Assembly (NCBI GenBank): GCA_034766995.1
Contig: CM068315.1
Location: 42,540,318 to 42,604,317 of the forward strand
Direction of reading: 5' to 3'
DNA: 64,000 nucleotides
Source: Acanthacorydalis orientalis
Taxonomy: Eukaryota; Arthropoda; Insecta; Megaloptera; Corydalidae
Made by a program: the position numbers and the translations under genes. Position 1 is the first letter of the stretch. Each line of letters starts with the position of its first letter. Below, piece after piece: positions 1 to 16,700 of the stretch. The notes beneath the pieces are model-generated. The model worked only from the letters and a program-made list of their open reading frames with translations, ran no database searches and was not told where the DNA came from.

Positions 1-883
1 AAACATACATCGACAATTAGAGAGACCACTTAAAAGTAATGTTGTGTCGTGTAATTATGTAAAATAATGTTATAATTATTCATGTACCTTTGATCTGGTT
101 GGTGTATTTTCTACTTCATTTTAATTCTGTTGAATAAATTTTATAATATTCTGTTGTGACTAGTTCCTGTTCTTGAATCCTATTCTAATAGCTTACTTTA
201 TAACCTTCCAATATACAGTAAGCATTCAGAACAGGGTTCAAGAGTTAAAATCTGTCATTTTAGAATATTTCAAGAATAATTCAACGGAACTAAAACGAAA
301 AAAAACAACATGTGGTCTAAACTTTAATTAGATTCAAATAATAGAGATTACAAATTCAATAAAATAAATCTTTTTTTTAGTTTCAGATTTTCTTAACTCC
401 GGCTATCTGAAAATGATTACATTGATATCGAAATAAGTATAAGCAACTATTAAAATAATCAATAATTTCCTATTGAACATTTTAAGCTGAAAACATGTTT
501 GTGTGTGTGTGAAAAGCAAAAATTCATTTGTGAAAATCATAATTATCATTTTTTTGACTAACTTCCATACACAGATTGAACTCATTTCCATTTCATAAAA
601 ACTATAAACTTATATAAATAATTATAAGATCCGTTGTAAAAAGAATCTGTTAATTCATAATACAGTTCCAATATTGTGTATAAATTCATAAATAAATTAT
701 TTTTTTTCATTTCATTAACCACAAAAAATGTTTAATAAATGATCAATAATCTTTTATTGAATATATTTAAACCGGAAATGTTTTTGTGGTTTGTTGGAAT
801 AAAAAATAAATCATTTGTGAAAGAAAACGTGTTAATTATTAAATATTTTTAGATTTATACCCTTAGATAATATATTTTATTCA

Positions 884-939
<56 letters not shown>

Positions 940-1232
940 CTGCAATAAATAAAATTTCTTGTAATTATAATCAGGGATTTTTAATAATTGACGGTAATTT
1001 CTGTTTTATCTTACTTTGTAAAAGTATCTTAAGCAATTTAGTACCTTGCATAAAATAAATTTATATAATAATATTTTAAAAGTATAAACAACTAAAGAAA
1101 GAATGATTTATAGCAATTAAAAACATAGTTAAAAAATATTATTTTATTTACCAAAAATTTAATCACAATAAAACATAAATCAGTTTATAGTATTCGCTCG
1201 TTATTGTTTTACTTTTGTATTTTTTTTTGCAG
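1..1232. other. Intron or upstream sequence of gene A
   Basis: No coding sequence is recognised here. The stretch lies directly upstream of the splice acceptor at 1230-1232, so it is probably intron of gene A, whose first exon must lie outside the window. It holds diverged fragments of the foldback repeat family F1 (about 400-550 and 700-830, containing the TCATTTGTGAAA arm motif) and one (TA)n array. Confidence 0.6.
885..935. repeat. (TA)n microsatellite
   Basis: Uninterrupted TA dinucleotide array of about 50 bp. Confidence 0.95.
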
Positions 1233-3355
1233 AAGCCCAAAGAGAACGACAAACAATTGCAACAGTCGAAAGAGATTTTGCACAGATATTAAATCAGAGA
1301 GAATATCAATCACAACTCGTCGCATCATCTAATAATTCATCAAGAATTCCATCACCACCGCCTTTGTGTAACCATTGTGCACCACCTCCAATAATTGGTG
1401 AGTGAATATTTTAAAATATGCATATTATTTTTAAAATAATTTTCTTAGGGCTTTTTATCGGGACATTTTTTATATGATTTATTATATTTATTTTAAATGT
1501 TATATATATTTTTCAAGCTGGATAATATTTACACAAATGAATTTTTACTCACTTCACAAATCATAAAAAAAATTGAACAGAAATATTCAATAATTGATTA
1601 TTGACCATTTTTGATTATTTTTTATTTCTTTATTTTATTTTATTTTTATTATGATTATTTATTTTATTTTTTTTTAGTACACAAATGCTTCAAACCTGTG
1701 GATTTTAAACTTATTTTTATAACTAGCCTCATTCTATTTTATTAATATTTACACAATATATAAATTCATATTTATTGATTTCTTTGCGCACATCGAAAAA
1801 AATCATGTATTTAGAGAAAAATCATTTATTGTCAGTTACTAAAAAAAATAGCCGGTCTCTAGAAAATTACTCGTTCAACTAACCGACCTGTATAGTGTTA
1901 ATAACTTATTGAAAAATTATATATTATCAATAAACGCATTTGATTATAAAAATTTTAATAAATTTTCTTTTTTTATAAAAAAATTACATTATTTAATTTT
2001 GATTTTTGAATCAACTAACAGACAAGAGTCTATCATTACTTATTACAACTTTTATATATCAAATTCGTGAAATAAGCATTACACTTTTTTAAAACACGTA
2101 CATATTATCTATAGTTTTTATTGTTAAATTATATGCTTTTAAGTTTTATTTATGTCAGATTTCTAATAAATTGTAAATATGACAATGAATAACAAACACG
2201 TTCGTGACTAAAAGATGTACTAGAAGAGGAATATAATGTTTAATACTTAATATTAATAGCAGTAATAAAATAAATTATATATTATCTTTATTTCTTTTTT
2301 GTTTAAAAAAACATCATTATTATGATTAACAAATTTAATTAAGGTATAGTATAATCACACATAATCACTTTCTATTGAAATCAGAACTACATTTCATCAA
2401 TCTTTTGTATATTTCTCAAACCGATTAGATAAAATTTATTTTTCATTTTTCTATATGACATTTTTTAAGTTCAATTAGTGTTCACGTGGGAATTACATTA
2501 TTTATATTAAAATTCTTTGAAAATTGAAATTAAACATACGTATATTGTGCGAAATGTGCAGTACAAATATAAGCAATCGGTAAAACGGTTCTCTTAATGG
2601 CAGATCGATAAAAAAACTGATAAACCTAATAGTTAGAATGAAACAAATTATGTATAAAATATGTATGATAAAAGAAATATTTTTATGAAAATCAATTGGC
2701 ATCAAAATTTTTATCAGAATTACAAATAAAACATATTTTTTTAGAAATAAAAATAAAATTATTATAAAAAAATGAATCAGAAATCACTCATGACGCGCTA
2801 GTATTTTATAAAATTTTAGCAACAATTTAATAAGCATTAATAATGTCACAATTATTATACAATAACAAATAGAAAATATTCGCAATTATTATATTATAAG
2901 TTAAGAATTAAATAAAATTAGAGAGCTAAAACATCTTATGTAACAATATAGTTCTCTGAGACTGAGACTAAACTCATTTTCATAAATTAATTATTTTTTC
3001 ATCTCACAAAACATAAATAAAGTTTTTGATTCAAAATTATCCATAAATGGTTACTGATAATTTTTCATTCCTGCTTAGAAAAATATATATTCTGATTTTT
3101 TGTATCATGGTGTTTTGAGGATAATAGAATCGACATCGAAATCATTATAAATAACAATAAAAATGATTAATAATCATTTACTGGACATTTTTGATCAGAT
3201 TTTTTTGTAATTTGTAGGGTGAAAAAATTATTTATTTATTAAACACCATGTGTCTTATTAAGTCCTCTTCTTTCATTTATCTGCCTACCTTTTCTGTTCA
3301 TTTTAGATATCTATATATTTACTAACTAAGAAAACATTTTTTTCTAAAATACCTG

Positions 3356-3424
<69 letters not shown>

Positions 3425-5591
3425 GTAGATTGTTCCAAAAATAAGTGCACAAAACTGTAAAACACAATCATACGTGCAAAAACAATATAAAATATGATAT
3501 TATATTAGGTTGGTGCAAAAATAATTACAGTTTTTATCATTTTAAGATTAGCCGCGTTTTTTCTAGTTACTCGATACGTAAAAACCGCAATTATTTTTGC
3601 ACCAACCTAATAACATGTTTTCGAAAAATGTATCGTTCTCCCACAATGACCTCTTTAAAAATATTGTGGTCTAATACTACTTTGCACAGATATTTTGTGA
3701 ACGACTTCTGAATTTTTTGTGACTGCCTAATGATTTTACATTCAAGTGAAAGACAAACATTCGTACTATTATGTTAATTGTTCCTGCACCCTAATAGACT
3801 AAAAAAATCAGAAGTTATTCGTTAAAAATGCACACAAAATAATGTTACACTATCAAATTATTAAATAGGCCATAACAGAAGATGAGTATATTTTTCGAAA
3901 ATAATCAAATTATTAAATAGGCTATAACAGAAGATGGATATATTTTTCAAAAATATGTTCTAATGTAATTTTGTATTATTTTTTCACATACAATGGTGTT
4001 ATATGTTTTTGTACATTCATTTTAGAAACATCAGTACATTATAGAAAGATATTATTCACCTATATTCACTCTTAATAAAGAAAAGATATTACTAATTTAT
4101 ATTTCTTCACACTTAAACGCATCTAATAATAGATGATGCAACTAATAAAAGATACTTAAATGTACCTATGATTAATTTCATATGAAATATGACATTCACT
4201 TTCATTCGCCTAGACAAATTTTAAAGTTATATTCAACTAACAGTTCAAAAATATTAACTAGTTTATTGTAAGAACTTACGGATATTGCTGACATGTTTTT
4301 TGTCACGTAACCTTTATATATTAACAGACTGTTATTGTATATATATATATACACATGTCTATCTCTGAAATATAATTTTCAGTTGTAGTTTTATTCTCTT
4401 TTAAAGCATTACCAATCTGTTTATGTGCCATTATTGTATTGTTAGTTCAGCCAATGTTTTTTTAATGCTTTCCTTAATACCTTTACATAAAATTTTGTCA
4501 GCTTTAGCCACTTCCGTAATTTGAATCAATGTTTTATAAATCCATAAGACTGGTTTTAACAAGAATGTTGTTCTCAGGTAGTTTGATATTCTTTGGGATA
4601 TATTTTTTTAAGCAGTTAACTATTGAAATTCGGCTGAAAAAGATCAATTTACCTGTAGTAATACTGATATTAAAATATGTCGTAAGATAATTCAAAAATA
4701 GTACAAAACTTCTGACTCATTTTTAAAAAAAAATGTATTCTGTAATAGTATGACGTTCTTTTTTTAAAAAAATGCGTTTTTATTTAAACATCAATTGTTT
4801 TGACTATTAATTTAATATTTTGTTAAAAGAAATTGATTTCAAGTGACTACACAGCTTTTTTAACAAAAAACACCGAATTTTTCAGACGAGATTTTTTTAT
4901 AAAAAATGTCAAGAATTTCCATACTTATTAAAATATTGATGGTTAATAACGAATAAAAATACATATTTCTCTCGAAGAATATTGGCGAAAAATAGAAAAC
5001 CCATATTTCGGGTTTTATGGATGTTGGAAAAATAAAAATGAATTAAACCTAAAGACATAAGTGAGTAATAATAATTTATAATTATTTTTGATTAATTTGT
5101 ATACAATAATCTTATTCTTTTTCAAAAATACTCTTATCTCGAAACAAAGTCGTATGAGAAAAATGCTGAAGTATTTTTTAATTTATATTTATTAACAACT
5201 ATTATCAATTCGTCAATGTTCTTTTAGTTTTTTTAAAAAATTGACATTTTTCTTTGAAAATCACTGTTTTCGACAGTTAATCTGATACATTGTACAAAAA
5301 ATAGACTTGAAATCGATAGAGAATCTTTTTAATTTTCATATTTTGATCCAAAAAAATCACTATTATTTTATAGTTATTTTTGAAGAAAATAACTATAAAT
5401 AGAAAAATTTACAGCAAATGTAAAATAAATGTAATTACAGGTATTTTCGTGAAAAAATACAAGAATTTGTATAGGAACGAATAAACATATAAATTTAAAC
5501 TGGAAGACATCAATGATAAATATAAATTCATATATTTAGTTTCATTGATATTGGTCAAAAACTTTAAATCTTAATATTTCGGTCCTAAAAG

Positions 5592-5650
<59 letters not shown>

Positions 5651-6016
5651 CATACATACATACATACATACATACATACATACATACATTTCTAAAACAA
5701 TAATCAGTAATCACATGTTTTTGATGAAGAAAAATAAATTTATCTTTGTCCCACTTTCAATCAAGTTAATACAATAAATAAATCTGTTATACTTGGTATG
5801 AAAACATAATAAAAAATTAAAATAGAAATCAGTTTCATATAAACAACATGTATATAATTGTTACTATACATTTTTATCAATAAATTTATTGTTTTCTTTA
5901 AATGAATGCATTGAAGAAGGATGTATGCATGTGATGTGTTTATTTTTATTGTAAATATTATTCTTTGGTATAGGCAACATAAGTCGCCAACAATGTAATT
6001 TAACAAGATAATTACA

Positions 6017-6080
<64 letters not shown>

Positions 6081-6577
6081 TAATAGGCGTAAATATTAGA
6101 TAAATCAAACTATCAAAAAAATATTGAGGTACAAAACACAGACAGATATTTTGTAAAGACAATCGTAGCACAAAAATGCAGACCACTTAGGTGAATTGAG
6201 TCATGCGTGTAATTCCGAGAAAAGGAGAGTACCCCCACGACCACTGCTTCTCTGTGAAATTTTTGATTTCATTCAGTAGACATCACGTATTATCTATCGA
6301 AACATTGTAGTACACTAGTGTCAAAATCAATGGAACGTGTTTTTTATTCATTGTCAAAGGAATATGTGATCAGTGTTGTTTACATATATTAAAAGTTAGT
6401 TATTAGTTAGTTAGTTTATTAGTTACTTGTAAAGTTGTCTATTTAAATATTTCTCATACCAGCCAGCCAAAAAGATTTTTAGTGAGTATTTTATGGGATC
6501 ATTGACTTTTTATTATTTAAGTAAAAACAAACAAGTGGTTCATTTAAACAGATAAGTTCATTGAATAATTCTTATAG

Positions 6578-6656
<79 letters not shown>

Positions 6657-7296
6657 TATGAACATTTATTAACAATCATTAATTTTTTTCATATTCTATC
6701 GGAATAATTATTAAAAAAAAAATAAATTTATTAATTACTTATTTTTTTTTAATTATTAAACATTAAAAAAATATTTGACTATATAAAATAAATACTCCAA
6801 TACAAATGAATTAAAGAATAAATTTAAGGTTTTAAATTTTTTAAAACTTTCTTTTTAATTTTCATTACACATAACAAATATTTTTTGTATATATATATAT
6901 TATTTTTTAAAAAAATCTAGCAATTATCCTTTTATTTTTATTTAAAAGCTCATATTTTGATCAAATAATAATAACTATTATGTAATAAAATTATTAAAAT
7001 TTACAAATGGTTAAAAGGGTATAAGAGAATTAAAATAATTATTACCAGTTATAATCTTTTGTATTTTATTCAAATAATTATTTTTCTATATATCTAAAAA
7101 TAAAGGAATAAATATATACTGAAATATTTAAAAAAATAAAAAATATTTAAGTGAAATAATACATTAATTAAGATTTGAATTTAAGGTTTCAATTATTAAT
7201 TTTTTATTACTAGACAAATGACATTTTTATTTAAAGAACCATAATTAAACTCTATCACTCAATGAAATATATACTATCTTTATATCTATCTATCTA

Positions 7297-7374
<78 letters not shown>

Positions 7375-7453
7375 ATAATAAAAAATGAAAAAATTGAAAA
7401 TGAAAAAAATGTAAAATTAATATCGGACTGTAACAAACAAGTTCAGAAATCAA

Positions 7454-7517
<64 letters not shown>

Positions 7518-7955
7518 GTATGTGTATGTATAAAATCATGAAATTAAAATAGAAAACATGATTTTTGTAAAAAATACAAACGAGTAAAATAATTAACTGG
7601 AATTAAACAATCTAACAGGAGTTGAATTTAAGTATACATTTTTTTATTTTTGAAAATTTATGTTTTTTACTTTTTATATAAAAGTACTTTGATTTATCTA
7701 AATCGTAAACTAAAAAAAAATGTAAATATATTTACATATTCATGAGAAAATTAATGGCAACCTTGAAAGTGTAAAAAAATTGAAGTAAATAAAATATTTG
7801 TTTGCAGTCAAAGAGCAATTATTTTAGGGAATAAATTTGAAATTGTTTTCCTTAATTTCTGTAATTATATTGATTTTATTATTATGGTTTGAAAAGTATT
7901 TGAGTAAACTAAATTTTACACTAAAACCCACAGACATATATGTGTTTATTTATAT

Positions 7956-8019
<64 letters not shown>

Positions 8020-11000
8020 CAAAATAAAAAAAGTATATGTTTGACGTTAGTAGAAACTATATTTTTTCTTTTAATATTCAAATAATGTTAATTTTTTTTA
8101 AAAAAGAGTACTTTTGAAGTCAAGGAGTAATAATGTTAACTAACGTGTCAAATATGATATCATGTGTACTGTAGGGTTAAATAAATTGACCTTAATAAAA
8201 TGTTATCACCTTATGAGACTAAAGCCTATTTTAAATTTAAATAAGAATTTATGTATAATTTATAAAATAAGATCTGAAGGAATTTGTTTAGTAAAAAAAG
8301 AATTTTATTAGTTTGGTGTGTTAATAAGATCGAGAGAGCAATAGAAATCGAATTTAATTAAAATACTGTTTCTAAAAAGTAAATTTTATTTAACCATACT
8401 AGGAAGTAACCGTAATAGACTAAGAAATGAAATATTTCAGTTTTTAATTTGTTATATCGAAAATATTTTTTAATATGTGGATGTTTGCAATACAGTAAAA
8501 AGATGTTAAAAAAATTAATCTTTTCTTTACGTATTAAAACATTATAATATTTTTTCTTATTTGCTGTGCAAACTTGTATTTCCACTTCATGGTTCTAACA
8601 ATATTTGGCAAACACTGGTTTGAAATATTAATTCCTTTGTAATAAAAGAAAACTATTAACAATTAATAAATTCATCAAAATTTTATTTATAATACCATTT
8701 TTATATTTTTTATCTATTAAGTACGAGCACAAAAAATATTTTTCAATTTTTATGAGATGAATAAAATTTCCTAATAGACGAGATAATTAGCTTCGATATT
8801 CGTATTTTTACACACTTGTCATACATTATTGATATTTAAAATATATTATTTAAATTATGTATATTATGTATATAAAAAATGAATTAATCATTATGTATAT
8901 ATGTCAATTATGAGAGTTTATATATATATATATATATATATGTTATTATCAATTATAAGTATTTATTATCCTCATGTATATATATATATATATATATATA
9001 TACGAGTATATATATGAATCAACTACAGGCGTTACAGACCGTTTCACCTGTTAAATTTACAGACAGTCATAATTCCAAGAAATAATATAGGTATTAGTGG
9101 AATTCATGAATAATATTTTTCTATACATACATAGATGTATTTATGTCTACATTTGTTCAAGAAATTAATGTAATTAATGCACATAAGCATACAAAAAATG
9201 AAAAATACTAATTTATGAAAACAACAGTGGACAAACTTATTTGTGTTTTATTATAATTGCACTTACATTAACTAAGAAATATAATTAACGAATAATTAAT
9301 ATAACCTCGACAATCATGAAAAGTAGAAACTTATTTGTCTAATTAATCTTTTCTTCATTTCAAATAACTTGAGCTCTGTTAGAATTCACAATTATTAATA
9401 ACTAAAGAAATATGTTCCAATTCAAATCATTAAACATATTAAAGTGTATAAAATTGTTGAAATTTTTTGGTCTTAAATATTTCCAAACATTCATTTTTCA
9501 TTCGCTGTCCAAGCCACAATTTTTCTGGTCAAAAATGTTCAATAATTCATCATCCTCGTACCAAAAATGGTCAATAATCAATTTTTGATCAGAACTTTTT
9601 TGTAACGAGTAAATAAAAAAATCATTTATAAAAATGAATTTACCAACAGTGTCAAACTACGTTGTGTCTGTTAGAAATAATTTCAGTTTTTTACATTTTT
9701 TAATTATCAATAATATGAATGATAAATAAAGAGTAACTAATATGAATGTTATGAAAAATATGCAACAGTATCATCGGAAAAAATAGATTCGTTCTAATTA
9801 AACGCACAATCTGCGGTGAAAAAATAAAAATTCGAAATATGCAAATATATCCTCTTTCCCGATAGTAAAAGAAATTGTGACATAAATGATAGGCATTTTT
9901 AAACTTGAAACACAGAAAGTGTGTTTTTTTCTGACAATATTTTCAATTAAATTTATTCATGTTTTTATTTATTATAATATAAATGTCATCAAATATGTTT
10001 CAGATTAATAATAAATATTTTATTTGAATACAAAATAGAAGTGCACACTATACAAAACAAACAAAAATTATTATTTTCGTCGAGATATTCTCTTTCGTAT
10101 CAGTTTTTTACTATAATTTCCATTCATCTCTTTGGAACATCTAAACATCAGTTATACAGTACTAGTTTCAACACGTGTGTTATCTCAAAGTAGATATTAG
10201 AGTCTCTAGAATATTTACCTGAAGATGGCGCACATTCCAAAATAATAGAAAACAATCACTCGAACGATTTAAAAAGACACACTCCATGAGAACAGAGTAT
10301 ATATAAAAACATACAGCTACACTTTTAATAATAACTATTGTAAAACTGAACCTCTTAATTTAAATAAAGATTATATCATGGAGCATTTAGTCAAATTAGA
10401 TATATTTTTGTTTATATAATGACAAGAGAATGTGTTTTTAAAGTAAATATAATTATAAAACCAATTATGAATTCAATAAAAACCAGTCATTAACAAAATG
10501 ACAGGTATGCGTTTGTTTACAAATAAAACAAAAGACACCAGTTTGTAGTTATTATAATAACGGAAAACAAAACGGTATAAATCATTGCCTTCTTGTGAAT
10601 ACTTTAATGTTAAATATCTATATATTGAATAAATTTAATATTCGATCAATATTTATTATTTCAGTTTAAGATAAAAATATATAAATAATACTTTTATAAA
10701 GAAATATATTAAATATGTATAGCAAAAAATATATGCCCGTACAATAAATTTTTTTAAATAGCACAACAAGAAAGAAAGTGTAAATCGATTATACAACTAG
10801 ATTAAATATCTAGTTTTCAATGAATAAATTCCGTATTATTTATTAAAACTAACAGTTTTATTTTAAATATAGTTATGCAAATCGCTGATTATTGATTACA
10901 CGTTTTTATATTTAATATTCAAAATAAATTTGTAACTATTAATAGAAGCATTAATCGTATGTTAAAACAAATCTGGACAGGAAAAAATAAAAATTATTTT

Positions 11001-13707
11001 TTTAATAAAAATTATACTTGTTCTTAGAATCCCAACTGCTAAATTAACCATACCACAGGAAAAACTTAAATAATTATTATCATATGTGGTTAAGATATTT
11101 AACTAGAATAAAACGTTGGGATAATTCTATTAATATTATCTTACGAATATCTTAACATTATTGAAGATTTTGCTAATAAAATAATTGTACTTTTTACACG
11201 ACTGAAAATGAAGAATATATATCCTCTGCTTTCTTCAATTTACTGTTGTATTTTGGACATACAGCATATCTTATTTCATAGTGTTAAAAGAAGGAATCAT
11301 TTATAAATTTTGTTCAAAATTAATATTTATTATTCATAATCAATTTATAACTGTACGCTCAGTTAATGGTTTATGAAATATTATGAGAACTTTTCGAATC
11401 TATTATGTTTATATATTAATTGTTCCATTGTCTTCATCTTTTCAAATCAATTGAGTGTTTATTCTACACTATGAGAATAGACTCTTAGATGATCAGAAAG
11501 GATGAAAACCATCAGGACAACGCATCGACGAGATCATAAATATAAAAATATACAACTGTAATTTTATATATCAAATCGATCAATTAGTAAAATCATACAT
11601 TTAAAATTATATTAGGTAATTATAATGAAAACGAATAAATGAATATTCAGTTTTTGTTAAAGGCTTTCGTTTTTCGGATGATTTGCTTTTCTACATGTTA
11701 AATCCATTACTTTAATCAATAAGAATCTTGACGAAAAGTTTAGTATCCATTAGATTAGAAAAAAAGATTATAAGAAAATAATCACTAAAAATAAATGCTT
11801 TATTCATTTTTGGAACTCCTGCTACCGGATTTTCTATTCTCTGCAGATTTAGTAATAGCTTTTTTATCGGTTATAGTACAGTGACGGTAAGAAAGTATAA
11901 AAGGTGATTTTTGGAAATTCGTACGAGTAATTTTAATTTATCAGATGAAAATCGTTTTAAACAGCTAATAGAAACAAATTTCAAAGAAATTAAAATAATA
12001 ATTAAATCAATCATACGTGTAACATATTCAGAGATTGATGAATAATCCAGTCTAACGAAAATGTTTGAATATCTGAAAAAATGAGAAACCGAATTAAGCA
12101 GTAATATGGACGCTGTATCAATTGCTGAAGGGATTTTTTAAGGAACAGCCTCTGTATGTACATGTATACTAAATGTTTACTAAATCGATTTTAAAATAAA
12201 ATCCATTTTTTTAATAGAATTGTGACTGACAAGACGAAATGTGAATTTTATACGAAAATTTAAAATGAAAAAGATAATAGTTGAGTACTTCTTCTTGTAT
12301 AACCCAAACCGAGCCTTGAACTCCTCAATTTTCTGACTCCAGACATCCCTCTCCATGGCGTCCTTCTCCAGTTCCTTACTCCAAACAGTTTCACTATATA
12401 TCTCTCTACGTTGTCTATCCATCTGAACCTTGGTTTGTCCACAGGTCTTCTCTCGCTTGTTTTTCACATCCAAGGCACTTTTTAGTACTCTTGAGTCCGG
12501 CATCCGCTCAGTGTAACTCCCATCGTATGCGGAGCATTTTTATGAAGACGGATAGTTTTGGTTCCTTGTAGACTTTATATAATTCGAAGTTGTAGCGTAT
12601 TCTCCATGTACCATCATCATTTACTGGTCCAAATATTCTTCTCAACAATCTTCTTTAGACGGTGTCCAACATTTCTTTGGTCTCAGCTATAATCCACGGT
12701 TCAGTTCCATAATATATGACAGTACGGATAAGGGTTTTGTGCAGTTGGATATTGATCTTCCTATGCACATTTTTGGATTCCATTATGGGTAAAATATGTC
12801 CTATTTTCTGCTACTATCCGTTATTGGACTTCTTGAGATTCCTCATTTTTACTGATGTTTGAGCCAAGATATATGAAATTGTTTACAACCTCGAAATTGT
12901 AATCATCTATGGTTATGTTTTGATCAAATCTTCACCTTCTTCTTCTACTTTGCATCATTAGTTTGCTTTTGTTCTCATTTATTCTAAGATTAATGCCTGC
13001 TTCAGCGATTTCAAGGGAACTAAAAACTGCTTTAATGACAAGTATATATCTTTCCGTGATGTTTAGATCGTTTGTATATCCCGAAATTGATGAATACATT
13101 AATAAAACATATTTATCTTAGACGAAAAACGGGCTTGTCTTTTTTTATAGTTTATTAGCCAAGTAAAAAAAAAAAAAACATTTATGAAAATTAATTTAAT
13201 CACAATGACAGTACTATATTTGATTTGAACGTTTAACGTGTCTTCTTCAGACCTTGAACTTTCTTATTATATACTACTTCGATGTTTATCACATTTTCTA
13301 TACAACAGGCTATGAAAATATGCAAAAAAGAATATACGAGAATTTAGAAGAATCAATGTTTTATAAATTCTAAATCTGCAGTCTTTTAAATTATAAAATC
13401 GGAAAACTAACTTAAATATGGTTCTAAATCTATTTCATTTTAAAACATATTAAACAGCGGTAAAATTATATTAAGTTACTTTTCCACATTAATTACAAAG
13501 TTATTCGAGTATAAACTGAAAGGTCACACTCATCCTAAACGTTCCGCAAACTACAAAATTCTTGTTCTGTGTCTAAAAATTTTTTAATTAAATTTTCGGA
13601 TTTGTGTTAACAAAAACTGTGATATTGCCTAATAACTTCACGTATTTTTTAAAAAAATGATAATAATTTGTCTGTATCTCTCTCTTCTTCATCTCTCTCT
13701 CTATCTA

Positions 13708-13772
<65 letters not shown>

Positions 13773-16700
13773 TATATATATATATGGAGAGAGAGATTAG
13801 ATTGTAAGAAAAATATTAATTGTAAATATTACTTATCTCCATAGTTTTCATCATTATTAATCACTTTATATCGTCATTATGAAATTTATATTGAATTCTT
13901 TTATGGAAAGTCGTAAAATATCTAAAAGTAAATATATTTTTCCAGGAAATATCAATATAATCTAATCCAATACAATATTATTATATAAAAAAAAAAAACT
14001 GATTGCGGAATGTTTAGATTCCAACTAATTCAAATGACAAATTATTATAAAACAAAAACATATAGTTTAAGAGATGAATAAAAGTCGATTTTTTTAGTGC
14101 CTCGTTGGATACATATAAGATAAAATTACCTTTTATTAATTTATTTATTTTTAATATGGAAATTTATTTTTTAACTGTCCATAAGAGGCTTCTTCGAAAT
14201 TGAAAATTACCGATAGATTGAACGATATGAAATTAAGTTTGTAATTATTTAAGATTTTATTTATTTTTTGAGACATATTTCAAATTACACGATTCAGTCT
14301 CAAATAAATGAATATATCAAAGTTATTCTTAGGAATTTTTGGTTGGAGTGACTCATCGAGAAAAGTAATTTGCATGATGTCATAAGTTACAATACTTATT
14401 TTGATACTTTTACTGTGTTATTTTTGTTCCAAACGAAATCATTTTAAATAAAGATTGAATCATGAATCTTTATATAAAATGATCAAATCTTTAGCCGAAG
14501 ATTTTTTCTTACTTTTGAATTGAATATAATTTATTTACTTATTCGATAAAAATTAATTTAGAAATGTTATATTCAGTCCATTCAACAGCATATAAATGAA
14601 AAAGTTATTATTTTGACGATGTACTTTTAAACTTATTTATTTAAATTTCTTATTATTATGATAAATAAAACATTTTTAGTTTTACTATGGAAATTATTAA
14701 ATAAAATAGCATTTCTGTTAACTTCCTCTTGTTAACCTTTCACCATCTATTAAAATTTTCTAGCCCGATCTTCACATTTCAAAGAGCTGATATAAAAATA
14801 GACGTTTGATTAAAATTTTATTTAAAATAATGTTCACTTTAACCAAATTCATCTTATCAGTACGACATCTTATTAATTTTTTTGAAATCATAGCTTTTCA
14901 AAATGTTTCCTACTGAGATTTTTTTTAAATCTCTTATTTAAAAATATTATATTTGATTTTTTTTACTTTAAAAGTTTTGTTAAAAAGAAAAATAGAGGAA
15001 TTTTAAAACCTACTTACAAATCTATAAAAATATATGAGATTTTTCATAGATATTTATTATAAAAATCACAATTTCTACAAACACCAATTCTGATAAAAAC
15101 AAACATGATTTATTTTACAGGCAATAAACTTTTTTGATCGAGTTGAAAATTTAAAAAAAAAATCAAGCAGTTAAGTTGAAAAAAATACATTTTGTGAATA
15201 AATGAGTAATCTATCAACTGATTTGAAACAAGTTTATATTATATAAAAAAAATATGTCTGGAATGAAATACAATCTTGCATCCCGGAAAAATTCCCTTTA
15301 ATTTCCCTTTAGGAATATAAAACAGTATTATTTACAAACGAACCTCGGTCATTAGGCTTACTTATCTTAAACAGGAATGTTGCTATTATTTTAGTTACTA
15401 TATATTATGAAATCGATGCATTTATTTCAAATTAGAATTGTTCATTTGTATACCTGTGATTTCATTAATGTGTTACCCTGCACTTCTGAATCTCTTAAGT
15501 TTCTCTCTTATACTACTAATTTCGGCACGTGTCCCATCGAAAAATAGATTTTACATAATTAAAGATGGCACATATGCTGCAACTAGTAGTGCAGATAAAT
15601 GTAAGTCAATCAAAAGGATGAAAATTATCAGAATAATATAACAAAGGGATCACCGGCATAAATATGAAAAATAATGATTAAAAAACAATTATGTTTAATT
15701 CATAATCTATAATAATTAAAATAATGTCAATACGTCTGTTTAGTATAAATAATTCTAGCGACAGTGGTTCTTTGCGAACATAACCGTCTCCTGTTGCATA
15801 TTTCAGAAGGAAAAAGAAAAGCTATTGTTGCAGAATACAAAACTGTATTTCATTCCAGATTCTACTTTTATTGAAAATCTAATATTTACCAATAACTATT
15901 CTAAAACTTTTTACTTTACTCCCAAGATGAAATAAAACAAAACTTCGATGAAATTTCATCCCATACCGGTTAATAAGTACATGGTTTATAAAGAAAATTT
16001 AGTAAGCAATCTATTATTTTTTACTAAAATAATTCATCTTAGTCCTTTTAATATTTCTCTGGAACTACTTATTTTTATATTTATGTATAATAAAATAATA
16101 TTTATGTATAACAAACGAGCAGCTTTTATGTAGATGTTCGATATTGTAGATTTTAGAGATAGTTTTTGGATTCTACACACTATTGTGATTCTCTCATTAA
16201 TATTAAATAATCTCGTTTTTTACTTTTACAATAAACTGGTGTTGCAATTAATTTTATATTGAAAAATTAAGTTTTTCAATACCAAATTTAAATTATTGTA
16301 TAGTTTACTAACAATCATACATAAATATGTGACAATCTCACAGCAGTGATTGATTTGAGATACTTATATGAATCTGCGGTTTTATTCTCATTGTAGTACG
16401 ATGAAATACTAAAATTATTTTTTATTTGTAAATGAGTAAAAGTACTCTTCGATGCATTTAGTTCTATGCCATTGCTTTTTACCCACTTTCATTAATGATT
16501 CATTGTTTATGTCATATATATTTTCATTTTTTACTGAAATAGCTATATTTTGCTTAGCAATAAATGCAAGAACATATGAAATAAGTAACTAACAACACTG
16601 AGACTAAGCAATTAGTTCTTCTTACTCTAAATAATGCTATCAAATAGTCAATAATTTGTTTTGTCATATTTGGATTTAATCGAAAAATATTTTCCGGATT

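Noticed and set aside
3445..3711. Open frame of 88 codons on the plus strand
   Set aside because: It runs straight through the mariner-type MITE and has no independent coding signal.
6180..6490. Possible exon with a GTGAGT-like donor near 6482
   Set aside because: No open frame of useful length and no matching acceptor nearby; the patch is only slightly richer in GC.
12180..12503. Open frame of 107 codons on the minus strand
   Set aside because: It lies in the 3' end of the LINE remnant and mixes the decayed reverse transcriptase tail with flanking sequence.
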